From Tardiphaga robiniae (GTDB lineage Bacteria > Pseudomonadota > Alphaproteobacteria > Rhizobiales > Xanthobacteraceae), in the NCBI RefSeq assembly GCF_001618955.1, contig NZ_LVYV01000001.1, positions 1 to 64,000 on the forward strand: 64,000 nucleotides of DNA. The letters are read 5' to 3'. Each line of letters opens with the position of its first letter. The first letter of the stretch is position 1. A model generated the notes under the pieces. It had not been told where the DNA came from. It made no database searches and saw only the letters and a program-made list of their open reading frames with translations. The translations under genes were made by a program, and so were the position numbers. This document shows, one piece after another, positions 1 through 8,324 of this stretch.

Positions 1-148
1 ACTGTTCGATCAGACAAAACAGGCGAGATGCCCATGCCGGGTTACGGCCGATCGGGCCTGGAATCTAACGGGCTATCTCCGCCTGCCGTCACTATGCGCG
101 TGACAGATCGACAGATACAGGAATCTCAATATGAGAGTCACATGTCGA

Positions 149-190
149 GATTCCGGGTTCGCTCGCGAAGAGCGAGCGCCCCGGAATGAC
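149..190. repeat. Intergenic palindromic repeat, copy A
   Basis: Hairpin-forming element with outer arms ATTCCGGG and CCCCGGAAT and an inner stem GCTCGC / GCGAGC. It recurs at 1007-1049 and, interrupted, at 6296-6362. It lies just past the stop codon of the cyclase gene, as expected for a REP-like element or a transcript 3' end. Bases 1-148 contain no gene that I can support. Confidence 0.75.
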
Positions 191-198
191 AGCGTGGT

Positions 199-975
199 TC
201 ACTCATCAATAATCGCCACCGCCCTTGTCCAGCCCGCCGATGCCTTCTCGATCTTCACCGGGAAGCACGACACCATAAAGCCGGTCGACGGCAGTTGTTC
301 GAGATTGTGCAGCTTCTCAAGATGGCAATAGCCGATGTGGCGGCCGGCCTTGTGGCCTTCCCAGATCAGGCTCGCATCTTTCGTCTCGGCATATTTCTTC
401 GCTGTGTAGACAAACGGCGCATCCCAGCTCCAGCCATCAATGCCGGTGAGGCGCACGCCGCGCTCCAGCAAATACATGGTGGCCTCATAGCCCATGCCGC
501 AGCCGGAGATGACGTAATCCTGCTGACCGTATTTGACGCCGGCAGATGTGTTGACGACGACGATCTCCAGCGGGCTCAGCGTATGGCCGATGCGCTTGAG
601 CTCGTCCTCGACGTCCTTGGCCGTCGCGACATAGCCGTCCGGAAAATGCCGGAAGTCGAGCTTCACGCCCGGCTGGAAACACCATTCCAGCGGTACTTCG
701 TCGATGGTCCATGAGCGTTCGCCGCGATTCATGGTGGGATGGAAGTGATAGGGCGCGTCGAGATGCGTGCCGTTGTGAGTCGAGAGCTGCACCAGCTCCA
801 CCGCCCAGCCCTCGCCGTCCGGCAGATCCTCGGCCTTCAGCCCGTCGAAGAACTGCAGCATCCGCGGCAGGCCCTGCTGGTGATCGACATAATTGATGGT
901 GGGATGATTGCCCGGCGGATCGGCGGGAACGTCGTTCTGCAGGGGAACGGAGATATCGATGAGTTTGCGGGCCAT
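199..975 (-). CDS. Cyclase family protein (metal-dependent hydrolase, PF04199)
   Basis: Cytosolic metal-dependent hydrolase of the cyclase / kynurenine-formamidase-like family, 258 residues. The family signature HxGTHxDxPxHF is clear at residues 67-78 and supplies metal ligands. I chose the ATG at 975 because GAGGAAACGCC lies directly ahead of it; an upstream in-frame start at 1011 has no such site. The gene is on the same strand as the FAH-family gene at 1088-2086 and about 110 bases downstream of it, with a palindromic repeat between them. Family members hydrolyse formamides, cyclic amides or lactones. Together with the FAH enzyme and the divergent importer, a role in degrading an imported organic acid is likely, but the substrate is not readable from the sequence. 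Confidence 0.85.
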   Translation of the reverse strand: MARKLIDISVPLQNDVPADPPGNHPTINYVDHQQGLPRMLQFFDGLKAEDLPDGEGWAVELVQLSTHNGTHLDAPYHFHPTMNRGERSWTIDEVPLEWCFQPGVKLDFRHFPDGYVATAKDVEDELKRIGHTLSPLEIVVVNTSAGVKYGQQDYVISGCGMGYEATMYLLERGVRLTGIDGWSWDAPFVYTAKKYAETKDASLIWEGHKAGRHIGYCHLEKLHNLEQLPSTGFMVSCFPVKIEKASAGWTRAVAIIDE

Positions 976-1006
976 GGCGTTTCCTCGGGGTTTCTTATTT
1001 CTGTTC

Positions 1007-1049
1007 GTCATTCCGGGTTCGCTCGCAAGAGCGAGCGCCCCGGAATGAC
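1007..1049. repeat. Intergenic palindromic repeat, copy B
   Basis: Same element as at 149-190, with arms GTCATTCCGGG and CCCCGGAATGAC and a central GCTCGC-AAGA-GCGAGC stem. It separates the FAH-family gene from the cyclase gene, so it may form a hairpin in a shared transcript. Confidence 0.8.
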
Positions 1050-1087
1050 AGTATGAGGTGGATGCGTAGCAACGTGACGACGCTGCC

Positions 1088-2086
1088 TCACACGTCCTGC
1101 CGCACCACCTTGTTCTTCAAGACGCCGATCTTCTCGACCTCGAGTTCGATCTCGTCATTGTGTTCGAGATACCAGCCGAGTTCGAGGCCGCAGCCGTTGC
1201 CGACGGTGCCGGAGCCGATGAATTCGCCGGGCATCAGCGTCTCGTCCTGCGTCACATGGGCGATGATCTCCTCGAAGGAGAACAGCATGCCCTCGCTGGT
1301 CGAGGACGAGCGCACCTTGCCGTTGACGCGGCATTCCATCTTCAGTCTGTAGGGATCGCCGATCTCGTCGGGGGTGACGATCCACGGGCCCAGCACATTG
1401 CCGCCATCGAAACTCTTGCCCTTGGCCGGACCGAGGCGACCTTCCATCTCGAGCCGCTGCGCATCGCGTGCCGAGAAATCATTGAAGATGGTGTAGCCGA
1501 AGATGTGATCCTTCGCCTTGGCCGCAGAAATATTCGCGCCCCTGGTCTTGGTGACGATGCCGAATTCGAGTTCGTAGTCCATCACCTTGCTGTAGCGCGG
1601 CCACTTCACCGTCGTATTCGTACCGCGCACGCTGAAGCGGTTGGTGATGTAGTAGATCGGCTGGCGGCGATAGACTTCGGGCAATTCGCCGAGCGGCTCG
1701 GCTTCCAGCCGCGCCAGTTCTTCCATGTCACCCTTCGCACGGGCAGCCAGTTTCAACTGGCCGCGCGGCGACTGCCGGATATGCAGCGGAAACGACATGC
1801 CATCGCGCATCTGCCGTGGCTCGGGCAATGGCGCGAGAATGTCTGTGCCTGCGACGTTCACGGACAGCGAGGCGTCACTCCCGTGTTTCTCGAAGGCACT
1901 GCGCGCCGCATCGAGTGCAGCCTCACCTGCATCGATCAACGCCAGCATCGAGTCGAAGGCCGGATTGCCGCCGTCGCGGGCCGCGGCGCTGGCGAGATCG
2001 AACAGTCTGCCGTCATTGGCGTGAACGATACCGACCCTGGCTTGGCCATCCTGCTGACCGCCGGCACGAAATGTCGCGAGCTTCAC
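1088..2086 (-). CDS. Fumarylacetoacetate hydrolase family protein
   Basis: Member of the FAH superfamily (hydrolases, hydratases and decarboxylases acting on beta-diketo or 2-oxo acids), 332 residues from a GTG start at 2086. That start is preceded by GGGAGA; earlier in-frame starts would add a peptide unlike the family. The acidic metal-binding segment is seen in DYELEFG, followed by GYTIFNDFSARD and the C-terminal GTVGNGCGLE loop, where many family members have GTPxGVG. The length fits the bacterial 2-keto-hydratase-like group. It is transcribed toward the cyclase gene and away from the ABC importer. Likely role: C-C bond hydrolysis or decarboxylation of a ring-cleavage or lactone-derived product. 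Substrate unknown. Confidence 0.85.
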   Translation of the reverse strand: MKLATFRAGGQQDGQARVGIVHANDGRLFDLASAAARDGGNPAFDSMLALIDAGEAALDAARSAFEKHGSDASLSVNVAGTDILAPLPEPRQMRDGMSFPLHIRQSPRGQLKLAARAKGDMEELARLEAEPLGELPEVYRRQPIYYITNRFSVRGTNTTVKWPRYSKVMDYELEFGIVTKTRGANISAAKAKDHIFGYTIFNDFSARDAQRLEMEGRLGPAKGKSFDGGNVLGPWIVTPDEIGDPYRLKMECRVNGKVRSSSTSEGMLFSFEEIIAHVTQDETLMPGEFIGSGTVGNGCGLELGWYLEHNDEIELEVEKIGVLKNKVVRQDV

Positions 2087-2103
2087 TGGCGTCTCCCACT
2101 TGC

Positions 2104-2151
2104 TTGTTCTTCGATAAAATATATGATCAAAAAAAATATCGATAAACAAGA
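2104..2151. promoter_or_regulatory. AT-rich divergent control region with inverted repeat
   Basis: The 118 bases between the divergent FAH gene (start 2086) and the substrate-binding protein (start 2205) hold a strikingly AT-rich patch in GC-rich surroundings. TCGATA at 2111-2116 and TATCGA at 2137-2142 form a 6-base inverted repeat around a tract of eight A. It probably contains both promoters and an operator for the GntR protein encoded at 3142-3840; this assignment is inference. Confidence 0.45.
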
Positions 2152-2204
2152 GGCGATCGCAAAGATTGTCACGATCGAAAAATGCTCGGGTGAGGGAGAC
2201 GACC

Positions 2205-3131
2205 ATGACCAAGTGGACGGTGGCAGCCCTATTGGCCACGCTCGCAGTGACGGGCACCGCGCATGCCCAGACCAAGCTTCAGATAGGTTGCACTGCAACA
2301 ACGGACTGCGCCTCGGCGATGGTCGCGGTCGATGAAGGCATCTTCAAGAAGCACGGGCTCGATGCCGAAATGATCCCCATCGGCATCAACTCCAATATCC
2401 CGGCGGCCATTCTGTCCGGCTCGATCCAGATCGGCGGCCCGACCTCCACCGTCTTCCTGCAGGCTGCCGACGGCGGCCTCGATCTCGTCGCGGTTGCCGG
2501 TGCAACGGTGATGAGCCCGACATCGAACGCCAATATCACCGCCTTCGTGCGTAACGGCATCACGATCAAGGAGCCAAAGGATTTCATCGGCAAGAAGGTC
2601 GGCGCACCGGGCCTCGGTGCGTTTCTTCACGTGCTGTTCGTCAAATGGCTGGTCGACAAGGGTGTCGATCCCAGGAAGGTCAATTTCGTCGAAGTGACCT
2701 TCCCGACCATGCCGGACATCATCAAGTCCGGCGGTGTCGATGCCGTGCTGACCGCCGAGCCGACGGTATCGCGCATGCTGGCCACCGGCAGCGGCAGCAT
2801 CGGCGCACGCTATGCGTCGGAGCTCGAGCGCACGGAGCCGATCATCTTCTATGCGGCCTCGCGCGAATGGGCCGAGAAGAATCCCGACACCGTCAGGAAA
2901 TTTCGTGCTGCCATCGCCGAAGGGGCGGCGATCGTGAACAGCGACAAAGACAAGACTTCGGCCGCAATCGCCAAATTCACCAAACAGACCATCGAACTGG
3001 TGAAGGCATCGCCGCCGAACAAATCGGAGCCGGTGCTGAAGCCCGAACAACTGGCATGGTGGATCGACGTCATGTCCTCGCAGAAAATGCTGGAGACCAG
3101 GCTCGATCTCAACAAACTGATTCTGAAATAG
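2205..3131 (+). CDS. ABC transporter substrate-binding protein (NMT1/THI5-like, NitT/TauT type)
   Basis: Periplasmic binding protein of 308 residues that would deliver a small organic ligand to the permeases encoded downstream. Residues 1-22 form a Sec signal peptide ending in AHA before QTKLQIG. The ATG at 2205 follows GGGAGACGACC and places the signal peptide at the N-terminus. The body has SsuA/THI5-like features: an AVDEGIFKKHGLDAEM motif near the N-terminus, an AAILSGSIQIG segment and a PTMPDIIKSG hinge region. Members bind nitrate, taurine, sulfonates, pyrimidines or aromatic acids. The divergent hydrolases favour an organic acid. First gene of an operon with gntR, ATPase and two permeases. 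Confidence 0.88.
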   Translation: MTKWTVAALLATLAVTGTAHAQTKLQIGCTATTDCASAMVAVDEGIFKKHGLDAEMIPIGINSNIPAAILSGSIQIGGPTSTVFLQAADGGLDLVAVAGATVMSPTSNANITAFVRNGITIKEPKDFIGKKVGAPGLGAFLHVLFVKWLVDKGVDPRKVNFVEVTFPTMPDIIKSGGVDAVLTAEPTVSRMLATGSGSIGARYASELERTEPIIFYAASREWAEKNPDTVRKFRAAIAEGAAIVNSDKDKTSAAIAKFTKQTIELVKASPPNKSEPVLKPEQLAWWIDVMSSQKMLETRLDLNKLILK

Positions 3132-3141
3132 GTCGAACTGA

Positions 3142-3840
3142 ATGGCGGGCCAGCCCCTTAGCAATACAATCGATGTATCCGGCTCGGATACGTTGAGCGA
3201 GCGTGCAGCGACACTGCTTCAGCATGACATCATTGCCGGCAATCTCGCGCCAGGCACGCGGCTTGGCATCGTCGATCTCGTGCAGCGTTACGAGATCGGC
3301 GCCACGCCGATGCGCGAAGGACTGTCGCGCCTGATCTCACGCGGCCTGATTATCGGCATCGGCCAGCGCGGTTTTCGCGTCGCCGACATCAGCCGAGAGG
3401 ATCTGGCCGACATCACACGGATGCGGAGCGTGGTGGAGATGGAGGCGCTGCGGCTGGCCATCGAACATGGCGACGATGCCTGGGAGGCTGGCATCCTCGG
3501 CGCGCTTCACCAGATGCGCAGGCATATCGACCGGACCGGCGATGAATTCCGCGAAGGCGCGCCGGATTTCGACAAACTCCATAAGGGATTTCACACCGCA
3601 TTGCTGGCGGCCTGCAATTCGAAGCGCCTGCTCTCGGCGCATTCGGAGCTTTACGATCAGGCCTATCGCTACCGCAGGGTGATGATGCGCGGCTTCGACA
3701 GCGGCAGCCGCTTTGTCGCAGCCCATCAGCTTCTGGCCGATCGCGTGCTTGCGCGCGAAACCGGTCCTGCGCAGGCCATGCTGACGTCGCATCTGCACTC
3801 GACGCTCGCTTTCGTCTATCCGCCCGGACAGGGAGATTGA
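3142..3840 (+). CDS. GntR family transcriptional regulator (FCD subfamily)
   Basis: DNA-binding repressor or activator of 232 residues. The N-terminal winged helix spans about residues 15-85, with RYEIGATPMREGLSRLISRGLI as the helix-turn-helix region. An all-helical FCD ligand domain follows (about 90-225), with the acidic and histidine positions typical of metal-assisted carboxylate binding. It begins 10 bases after the binding-protein gene and its stop overlaps the region ahead of the ATPase gene, so it is embedded inside the transporter operon. It probably senses the imported compound or a breakdown product and acts at the AT-rich region near 2104-2151. The effector is unknown. Confidence 0.88.
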   Translation: MAGQPLSNTIDVSGSDTLSERAATLLQHDIIAGNLAPGTRLGIVDLVQRYEIGATPMREGLSRLISRGLIIGIGQRGFRVADISREDLADITRMRSVVEMEALRLAIEHGDDAWEAGILGALHQMRRHIDRTGDEFREGAPDFDKLHKGFHTALLAACNSKRLLSAHSELYDQAYRYRRVMMRGFDSGSRFVAAHQLLADRVLARETGPAQAMLTSHLHSTLAFVYPPGQGD

Positions 3841-3845
3841 GTGCG

Positions 3846-4652
3846 ATGACATCCATTGCCCTCCGCAAGGACATCCCGTCGGCCGAGCTCGAAAAGTCGC
3901 AGATCGCGTTTTCCCATGTCACGCTGGATCTCGGCGGCAAGACGATCATCGAAAACGTCAGCCTCGACGTGAAGCCCGGCGAATTCCTCTGCATCATCGG
4001 CGCCTCCGGCTGTGGCAAGACCACGGCGCTGCGCCTCGCGGCCGGCCTGTACCAACCGACATCCGGACATGTCAGCTTCGACGGCGAACCCATGCGCGCG
4101 CCGCGGCGCGATGTCGCCATCGTGTTCCAGGATTACGGCAAGGCGCTGCTGCCATGGCGCACCGCCGCCGGAAATGTCGCGCTGGCGCTGGAAACCATCG
4201 GCATGCCCAAGGCCCAGCGCCCGGCGCGCATCGACGAACTGTTGAAGAAGGTCGGCCTGCCTAATCACGCCGCGAAATATCCTGCCGAGATGTCCGGCGG
4301 CATGCAGCAGCGGCTGCAGATCGCACGATGTCTGGCGCAGGAACCGAAAGCACTGCTGATGGACGAGCCGTTCGGCGCGCTCGATGCCATGACGCGGCAG
4401 GGTCTGCAGGACGAGGTCCTGTCACTGCTCGATGCCAGCAAGGCCACGGTGATCTTCGTCACTCATGATCTCGAAGAAGCCATTTATCTGGGCGACCGCG
4501 TGGTCGGCCTGCTGCCGCATCCCGGCCGTATCGGCATCGATCTTCCGATAAACCTGCCGCGCCCCCGCGATCAGTTGACCACGCGCGAGAACCCGGAATT
4601 CCTGCGCCTGCGCCGCGAATTGTTCGATTTCATCAAGGCATCGGAAGCATGA
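3846..4652 (+). CDS. ABC transporter ATP-binding protein (NitT/TauT type)
   Basis: Cytoplasmic ATPase of 268 residues that powers the importer encoded by its neighbours. Walker A GASGCGKTT is at residues 52-60, the Q-loop lies near VFQDYGKALLPW, the signature is MSGGMQQRLQIARCL, Walker B is ALLMDEPFGALD and the H-loop is VTHDLEEA. All catalytic elements are intact. The ATG at 3846 sits ten bases after GGGAG; a TTG at 3837 is too close to that site. The gene overlaps the next permease by four bases (ATGA at 4649), which indicates translational coupling. Confidence 0.9.
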   Translation: MTSIALRKDIPSAELEKSQIAFSHVTLDLGGKTIIENVSLDVKPGEFLCIIGASGCGKTTALRLAAGLYQPTSGHVSFDGEPMRAPRRDVAIVFQDYGKALLPWRTAAGNVALALETIGMPKAQRPARIDELLKKVGLPNHAAKYPAEMSGGMQQRLQIARCLAQEPKALLMDEPFGALDAMTRQGLQDEVLSLLDASKATVIFVTHDLEEAIYLGDRVVGLLPHPGRIGIDLPINLPRPRDQLTTRENPEFLRLRRELFDFIKASEA

Positions 4653-5413
4653 GATCCGAACGCCTGAAAGCGGCGATCCTTCCGATGAGCCTGCTCATCA
4701 TTCTGGAAGCCTGGGCACGCTCCGTCGATATCCACAGCGACGCGCTGGCGCCACCGAGCGCCGTGGTGCTGGCGCTGTTTCAGGCGTTCGGCGACGGCTC
4801 CATCCTGGCGGCGACGCGCGACACGCTGGCTTCGGCCTTTGCCGGCCTCGTGGTCGGCGGCGCCATCGGATTGTTCTTCGGAATTGCACTCGGTATCTTC
4901 CAGCCGCTGGATCGGCTGATGGAAGTCACCATCGAATCCCTGCGGCCGATCCCTTCCATCGCGCTGCTGCCGATCGCGCTGATCGCGCTCGGATTCGGCT
5001 ATCGCATGGAAATTGTGATCGTCGCTTTTGCCTGTGTCTGGCCAATCCTCATTCTCAGCCGCGCTGCGGTGCGCAGCATCGAGCCGCGACTGATCGAAGT
5101 CTCCCGCGCGCTGCGGCTGTCGCCAAGCGACCGCGTCCGCAAGATCATCATTCCCGCCGCACTGCCGCGCATCTTTCTCGCCTTCCGCCTCGCCGCAGGC
5201 ATCGCGCTGATCGTTGCCGTCACGGTTGAAATCGCGATCAATCCCATCGGGCTCGGCGCCGGAATCATGATTGCGCAGCAAGCATTGCGGCCGGACCTGA
5301 TGCTCGCTTATCTGCTGTGGATCGGCCTGATCGGCTATGCGCTCAATGCCGGATTGCTGGCAGCGCAGCAGCATCTGTTTGGCCCCGCAGCGCTGGCGGG
5401 AGAGGTCCGATGA
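4649..5413 (+). CDS. ABC transporter permease (NitT/TauT type), first copy
   Basis: Inner-membrane permease of 254 residues with about six membrane segments. It starts at the ATGA overlap with the ATPase gene. The BPD-type EAA-like loop that docks the ATPase is visible around EVSRALRLSPSDRVRKIIIP, and the N-terminal region matches SsuC-like proteins. It overlaps the second permease gene by four bases in the same way, so SBP, regulator, ATPase and two permeases form one translation-coupled operon. Two different permeases suggest a heterodimeric channel. Confidence 0.9.
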   Translation: MRSERLKAAILPMSLLIILEAWARSVDIHSDALAPPSAVVLALFQAFGDGSILAATRDTLASAFAGLVVGGAIGLFFGIALGIFQPLDRLMEVTIESLRPIPSIALLPIALIALGFGYRMEIVIVAFACVWPILILSRAAVRSIEPRLIEVSRALRLSPSDRVRKIIIPAALPRIFLAFRLAAGIALIVAVTVEIAINPIGLGAGIMIAQQALRPDLMLAYLLWIGLIGYALNAGLLAAQQHLFGPAALAGEVR

Positions 5414-6177
5414 ACTGGGCACTCACCCTCTGGCGCCTTGCCAGCTTCGCCGTTGCTGCAGGCCTGATCGCGCTGTGGCAGTTGATCGCCAATCTGAAAC
5501 TGGTCTCGCCGGTGTTCCTGCCCGGCCCCGACCGGGCCTGGGCCGCGCTGATGCGCGGCTTCAGCAACGGCACGTTGCTGGACAAGACAATCGGCACCCT
5601 CGAACACATGTTCTATGGCTGGCTGGTGGCATCGGTCGTCGGCATCGCACTCGGCGCCATGATCGGCTCGTCCAGGGCGATGCGCAGCTATGTCGCCCCG
5701 TCGCTGGAGTTCCTGCGGCCACTGCCCGTATCGGCGATCATTCCCGTCGCCATCGCTCTGTTCGGGCTGACCCAGGGCATGGCGCTGTTCGTCATCGCTT
5801 TCGGCGCGATCTGGCCGATGCTGCTTGCGACCGTTCACGGCTTCGGCGCAGTAGAGCCGCGTCTCTATGAGGTCGCGCGCTCGCTGCACATGTCGCGCCT
5901 CGCGGTGATCTTCAAGATAGCTCTGCCATCTGCGAGCCCCGACATCATCTCCGGCATGCGTCTGAGCCTGACCGTGTCGCTGATCCTGGCGGTGGTCTGC
6001 GAAATCCTCGCGGGGCTCGACGGCCTCGGCCATTGGGTGCTGCTCTCGGCACGCGCGTTTCGCTCGGCAGATCTATTTGCCGGCGTGATCCTGCTCGGCG
6101 TGATCGGCTATGTGACTGCGCTGGCGATGTCGATGATCGAGCAGCGACTGCTACGGTGGCGGACGAGCGGGCATTAG
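5410..6177 (+). CDS. ABC transporter permease (NitT/TauT type), second copy
   Basis: Second inner-membrane permease of 255 residues, starting at the ATGA overlap at 5410 (MNWALTLWRL). An upstream in-frame start near 5317 would run inside the preceding gene and lacks family similarity. About six hydrophobic segments are present, and the ATPase-docking loop is EVARSLHMSRLAVIFKIALP. It pairs with the upstream permease to form the channel. The operon ends here and is followed by two palindromic repeats rather than a classical U-tract terminator. Confidence 0.9.
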   Translation: MNWALTLWRLASFAVAAGLIALWQLIANLKLVSPVFLPGPDRAWAALMRGFSNGTLLDKTIGTLEHMFYGWLVASVVGIALGAMIGSSRAMRSYVAPSLEFLRPLPVSAIIPVAIALFGLTQGMALFVIAFGAIWPMLLATVHGFGAVEPRLYEVARSLHMSRLAVIFKIALPSASPDIISGMRLSLTVSLILAVVCEILAGLDGLGHWVLLSARAFRSADLFAGVILLGVIGYVTALAMSMIEQRLLRWRTSGH

Positions 6178-6188
6178 GCCACACCTTT

Positions 6189-6240
6189 GTCATTCCGGGG
6201 ACGGATCGACGCCGCAGGCGGCGGGACGGAGCCCGGAATC
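6189..6240. repeat. Intergenic palindromic repeat, divergent copy
   Basis: Outer arms GTCATTCCGGG (6189-6199) and CCCGGAATC (6232-6240) match the repeat at 149-190, but the inner part is a different GC-rich stem (GCCGC-AG-GCGGC). It follows the end of the transporter operon. Confidence 0.65.
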
Positions 6241-6295
6241 CCGATGTGTTCATCGCCCTCTTAGGTCCGGGGTGGAGAGAGGTGAAGAACACGTC

Positions 6296-6362
6296 GAGAT
6301 TCCCCGCCACTCCAACTGGAGTGGCTGAGGTTCGCTCGCAAGAGCGAGCGCCCCGGAATGAC
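6296..6362. repeat. Intergenic palindromic repeat, copy C with nested hairpin
   Basis: Starts like copy A (TCGAGATTCC), then is interrupted by about 25 bases that contain their own palindrome, GCCACTCC-AACT-GGAGTGGC at 6306-6325. It then resumes as GGTTCGCTCGCAAGAGCGAG and CCCCGGAATGAC. It lies between the converging permease and pgm genes. Confidence 0.65.
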
Positions 6363-6365
6363 GAG

Positions 6366-8015
6366 CTATTTCGCAAACACCTTCGAGATTGCCGCCTGCG
6401 CGTCGCTTTGAATCTGCTTGAGGTGATCCGCGCTGCGGAAACTCTCCGCATAAATCTTGTAAACGTCCTCGGTGCCGGACGGCCGCGCAGCGAACCAACC
6501 ATTGGCGGTCGAGACCTTGATGCCGCCGAAGGACTGATCGTTGCCGGCCGCCTTGCTCTCGGTCTTGGTCACCGCATCGCCGGCGAGCTCGGTCATGCCG
6601 ATCTGCTCCGGCGTGACTTTCTTCAGCACATTCTTCTGCTCGGGCGTGGCCGCGGCGTCGATGCGCTCGTAATAGGGCACGCCGAATTCCTGCGTGAGCT
6701 TCTCGAAGCGCTGGCTCGGATTTTCCTTGGTCACCGCGGTGATCTCCGCAGAGAGCAGGCCCAAGATAAGTCCGTCCTTGTCGGTGGTCCACACCGTGCC
6801 GTCCTTGCGCAGGAACGACGCGCCGGCGCTTTCCTCGCCACCGAAGCCGAACGAGCCGTCAACGAGACCGCTCACGAACCATTTGAAGCCGACCGGCGTC
6901 TCGACCAGTTTGCGGCCGAGCTTGTCCACCACCCGGTCGATGATGGCGCTGGAGACGATGGTCTTGCCGACCGCCGCATCCTTGCGCCAGTGCGGCCGGT
7001 GCGCGAACAGATAGTCGATGGACGCCGCGAGATAGTGGTTCGGATTCATCAAGCCGCCGGTGCGGGTGACGATGCCGTGGCGGTCGGCATCGGTGTCGTT
7101 GGCGAAAGCGACATCGAACCGGTCGCGCATGCCGATGAGTTTGGCCATCGCATAGGGCGATGAACAGTCCATGCGGATCTTGCCGTCCCAGTCCAGCGTC
7201 ATGAAGCGAAAGGTCGGATCGATCGCGGTATTCACAATCGTTGCGTCCAGTTTGTACCGCTCGATGATCGGCTGCCAGTAATGTACGCCCGCGCCGCCGA
7301 GCGGATCGATGCCGATCTTGACGCCTGATGCGCGGATCGCCTCCATGTCGACGACATCGGCGAGGTCGGTCACATAGGGCGTGATGAAATCGTAGCGCTT
7401 CACGAATTCGGATTTGCGCGCACGCGCGATCGGGATGCGCTTGACGCCGGCCATGTCGTTCTCGAGGAAGCCGTTGGCAGCTTTCTCCATGATGCCGGTG
7501 ATGTCGGTATCAGCCGGGCCGCCATTGGGCGGATTATATTTGAAGCCGCCATCTTCCGGCGGGTTGTGCGACGGCGTGACCACGACGCCATCGGCCAGAC
7601 CGGACGAGCGGCCCTTGTTGTAGGTGAGGATGGCGTGGGAGATCACCGGCGTCGGCGTATAACCGTCGTCCTGGTCAATCCGCACATGCACGCCATTGGC
7701 GGCGAAGACTTCCAGCGCACTGACCAGCGCCGGTTCAGCCAGCGCATGGGTGTCGATGCCGATGAACAGCGGACCGTCGATGCCGGCGCCCTTGCGGTAA
7801 TCGCAGATCGCCTGGCTGACCGCGAGGATGTGGTTCTCGTTGAAGGAATTGTGGAGAGCGGAGCCGCGATGGCCGGAGGTCCCGAAGGCGACGCGCTGGG
7901 CGGGGATGGACGGATCCGGCTTGCCGGCGAAATAGGCCGTCACCAGCCGCGGCACGTTGACCAGCAGGGATGGATCGATGGTTTTGCCGGCCAGCGGACT
8001 CACATGAGCAGCCAT
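6366..8015 (-). CDS. pgm: Phosphoglucomutase (alpha-D-glucose phosphate-specific)
   Basis: Interconverts glucose 1-phosphate and glucose 6-phosphate in the cytosol, supplying glycogen, trehalose and surface-polysaccharide precursors. The protein has 549 residues, the usual length for this family. TSGHRG is at residues 46-51. The phosphoserine loop [11 protein letters not shown] has its serine at residue 149. The metal loop is NDTDADRHG and the C-terminal phosphate-binding loop is RPSGTED. The start at 8015 is supported by AAGGAGAACAA. No glycogen genes are adjacent. It is separated from the Fnr-type regulator by a short spacer holding a tiny gene. Confidence 0.95.
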   Translation of the reverse strand: MAAHVSPLAGKTIDPSLLVNVPRLVTAYFAGKPDPSIPAQRVAFGTSGHRGSALHNSFNENHILAVSQAICDYRKGAGIDGPLFIGIDTHALAEPALVSALEVFAANGVHVRIDQDDGYTPTPVISHAILTYNKGRSSGLADGVVVTPSHNPPEDGGFKYNPPNGGPADTDITGIMEKAANGFLENDMAGVKRIPIARARKSEFVKRYDFITPYVTDLADVVDMEAIRASGVKIGIDPLGGAGVHYWQPIIERYKLDATIVNTAIDPTFRFMTLDWDGKIRMDCSSPYAMAKLIGMRDRFDVAFANDTDADRHGIVTRTGGLMNPNHYLAASIDYLFAHRPHWRKDAAVGKTIVSSAIIDRVVDKLGRKLVETPVGFKWFVSGLVDGSFGFGGEESAGASFLRKDGTVWTTDKDGLILGLLSAEITAVTKENPSQRFEKLTQEFGVPYYERIDAAATPEQKNVLKKVTPEQIGMTELAGDAVTKTESKAAGNDQSFGGIKVSTANGWFAARPSGTEDVYKIYAESFRSADHLKQIQSDAQAAISKVFAK

Positions 8016-8136
8016 TTGTTCTCCTTCGCACACCAAGAGCCCTAAAGCGGCGCAACCGTCGCCGGGGTCAGGACTCATGGCATGTTTTGAAAGACAAATC
8101 AGCTGTTTGCGAGGCGCCGAGCGGTCCGCTGCAGGC

Positions 8137-8241
8137 TCAGGATTGCCCGAAGGTCCGGCGCGAGACCCAGGCCAGCGGCAGGGCGAAGCAGACGAACATC
8201 GTGACCACGGCGGCGGCGACCAGCATACTGTCGAAAGGCAT
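8137..8241 (-). CDS. Small single-pass membrane protein (34 aa)
   Basis: A 34-residue protein with one hydrophobic segment (about residues 6-26, [20 protein letters not shown]) and a basic C-terminal tail. Translation is well supported by AAGGAGAAGAGAT directly ahead of the ATG at 8241. It lies 83 bases downstream of the Fnr-type gene on the same strand, so it is probably co-transcribed with it. Too small for a confident family assignment. Tiny membrane proteins next to respiratory regulators are sometimes subunits or modulators of membrane complexes, but no function is claimed here. Confidence 0.55.
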   Translation of the reverse strand: MPFDSMLVAAAVVTMFVCFALPLAWVSRRTFGQS

Positions 8242-8324
8242 ATCTCTTCTCCTTGAGTGACGGAGAAGAGTGTGAGCGCGGCAGGACACGCTCTCCTTGA
8301 GCTGCATCAAAATGCAGCGCCGCA

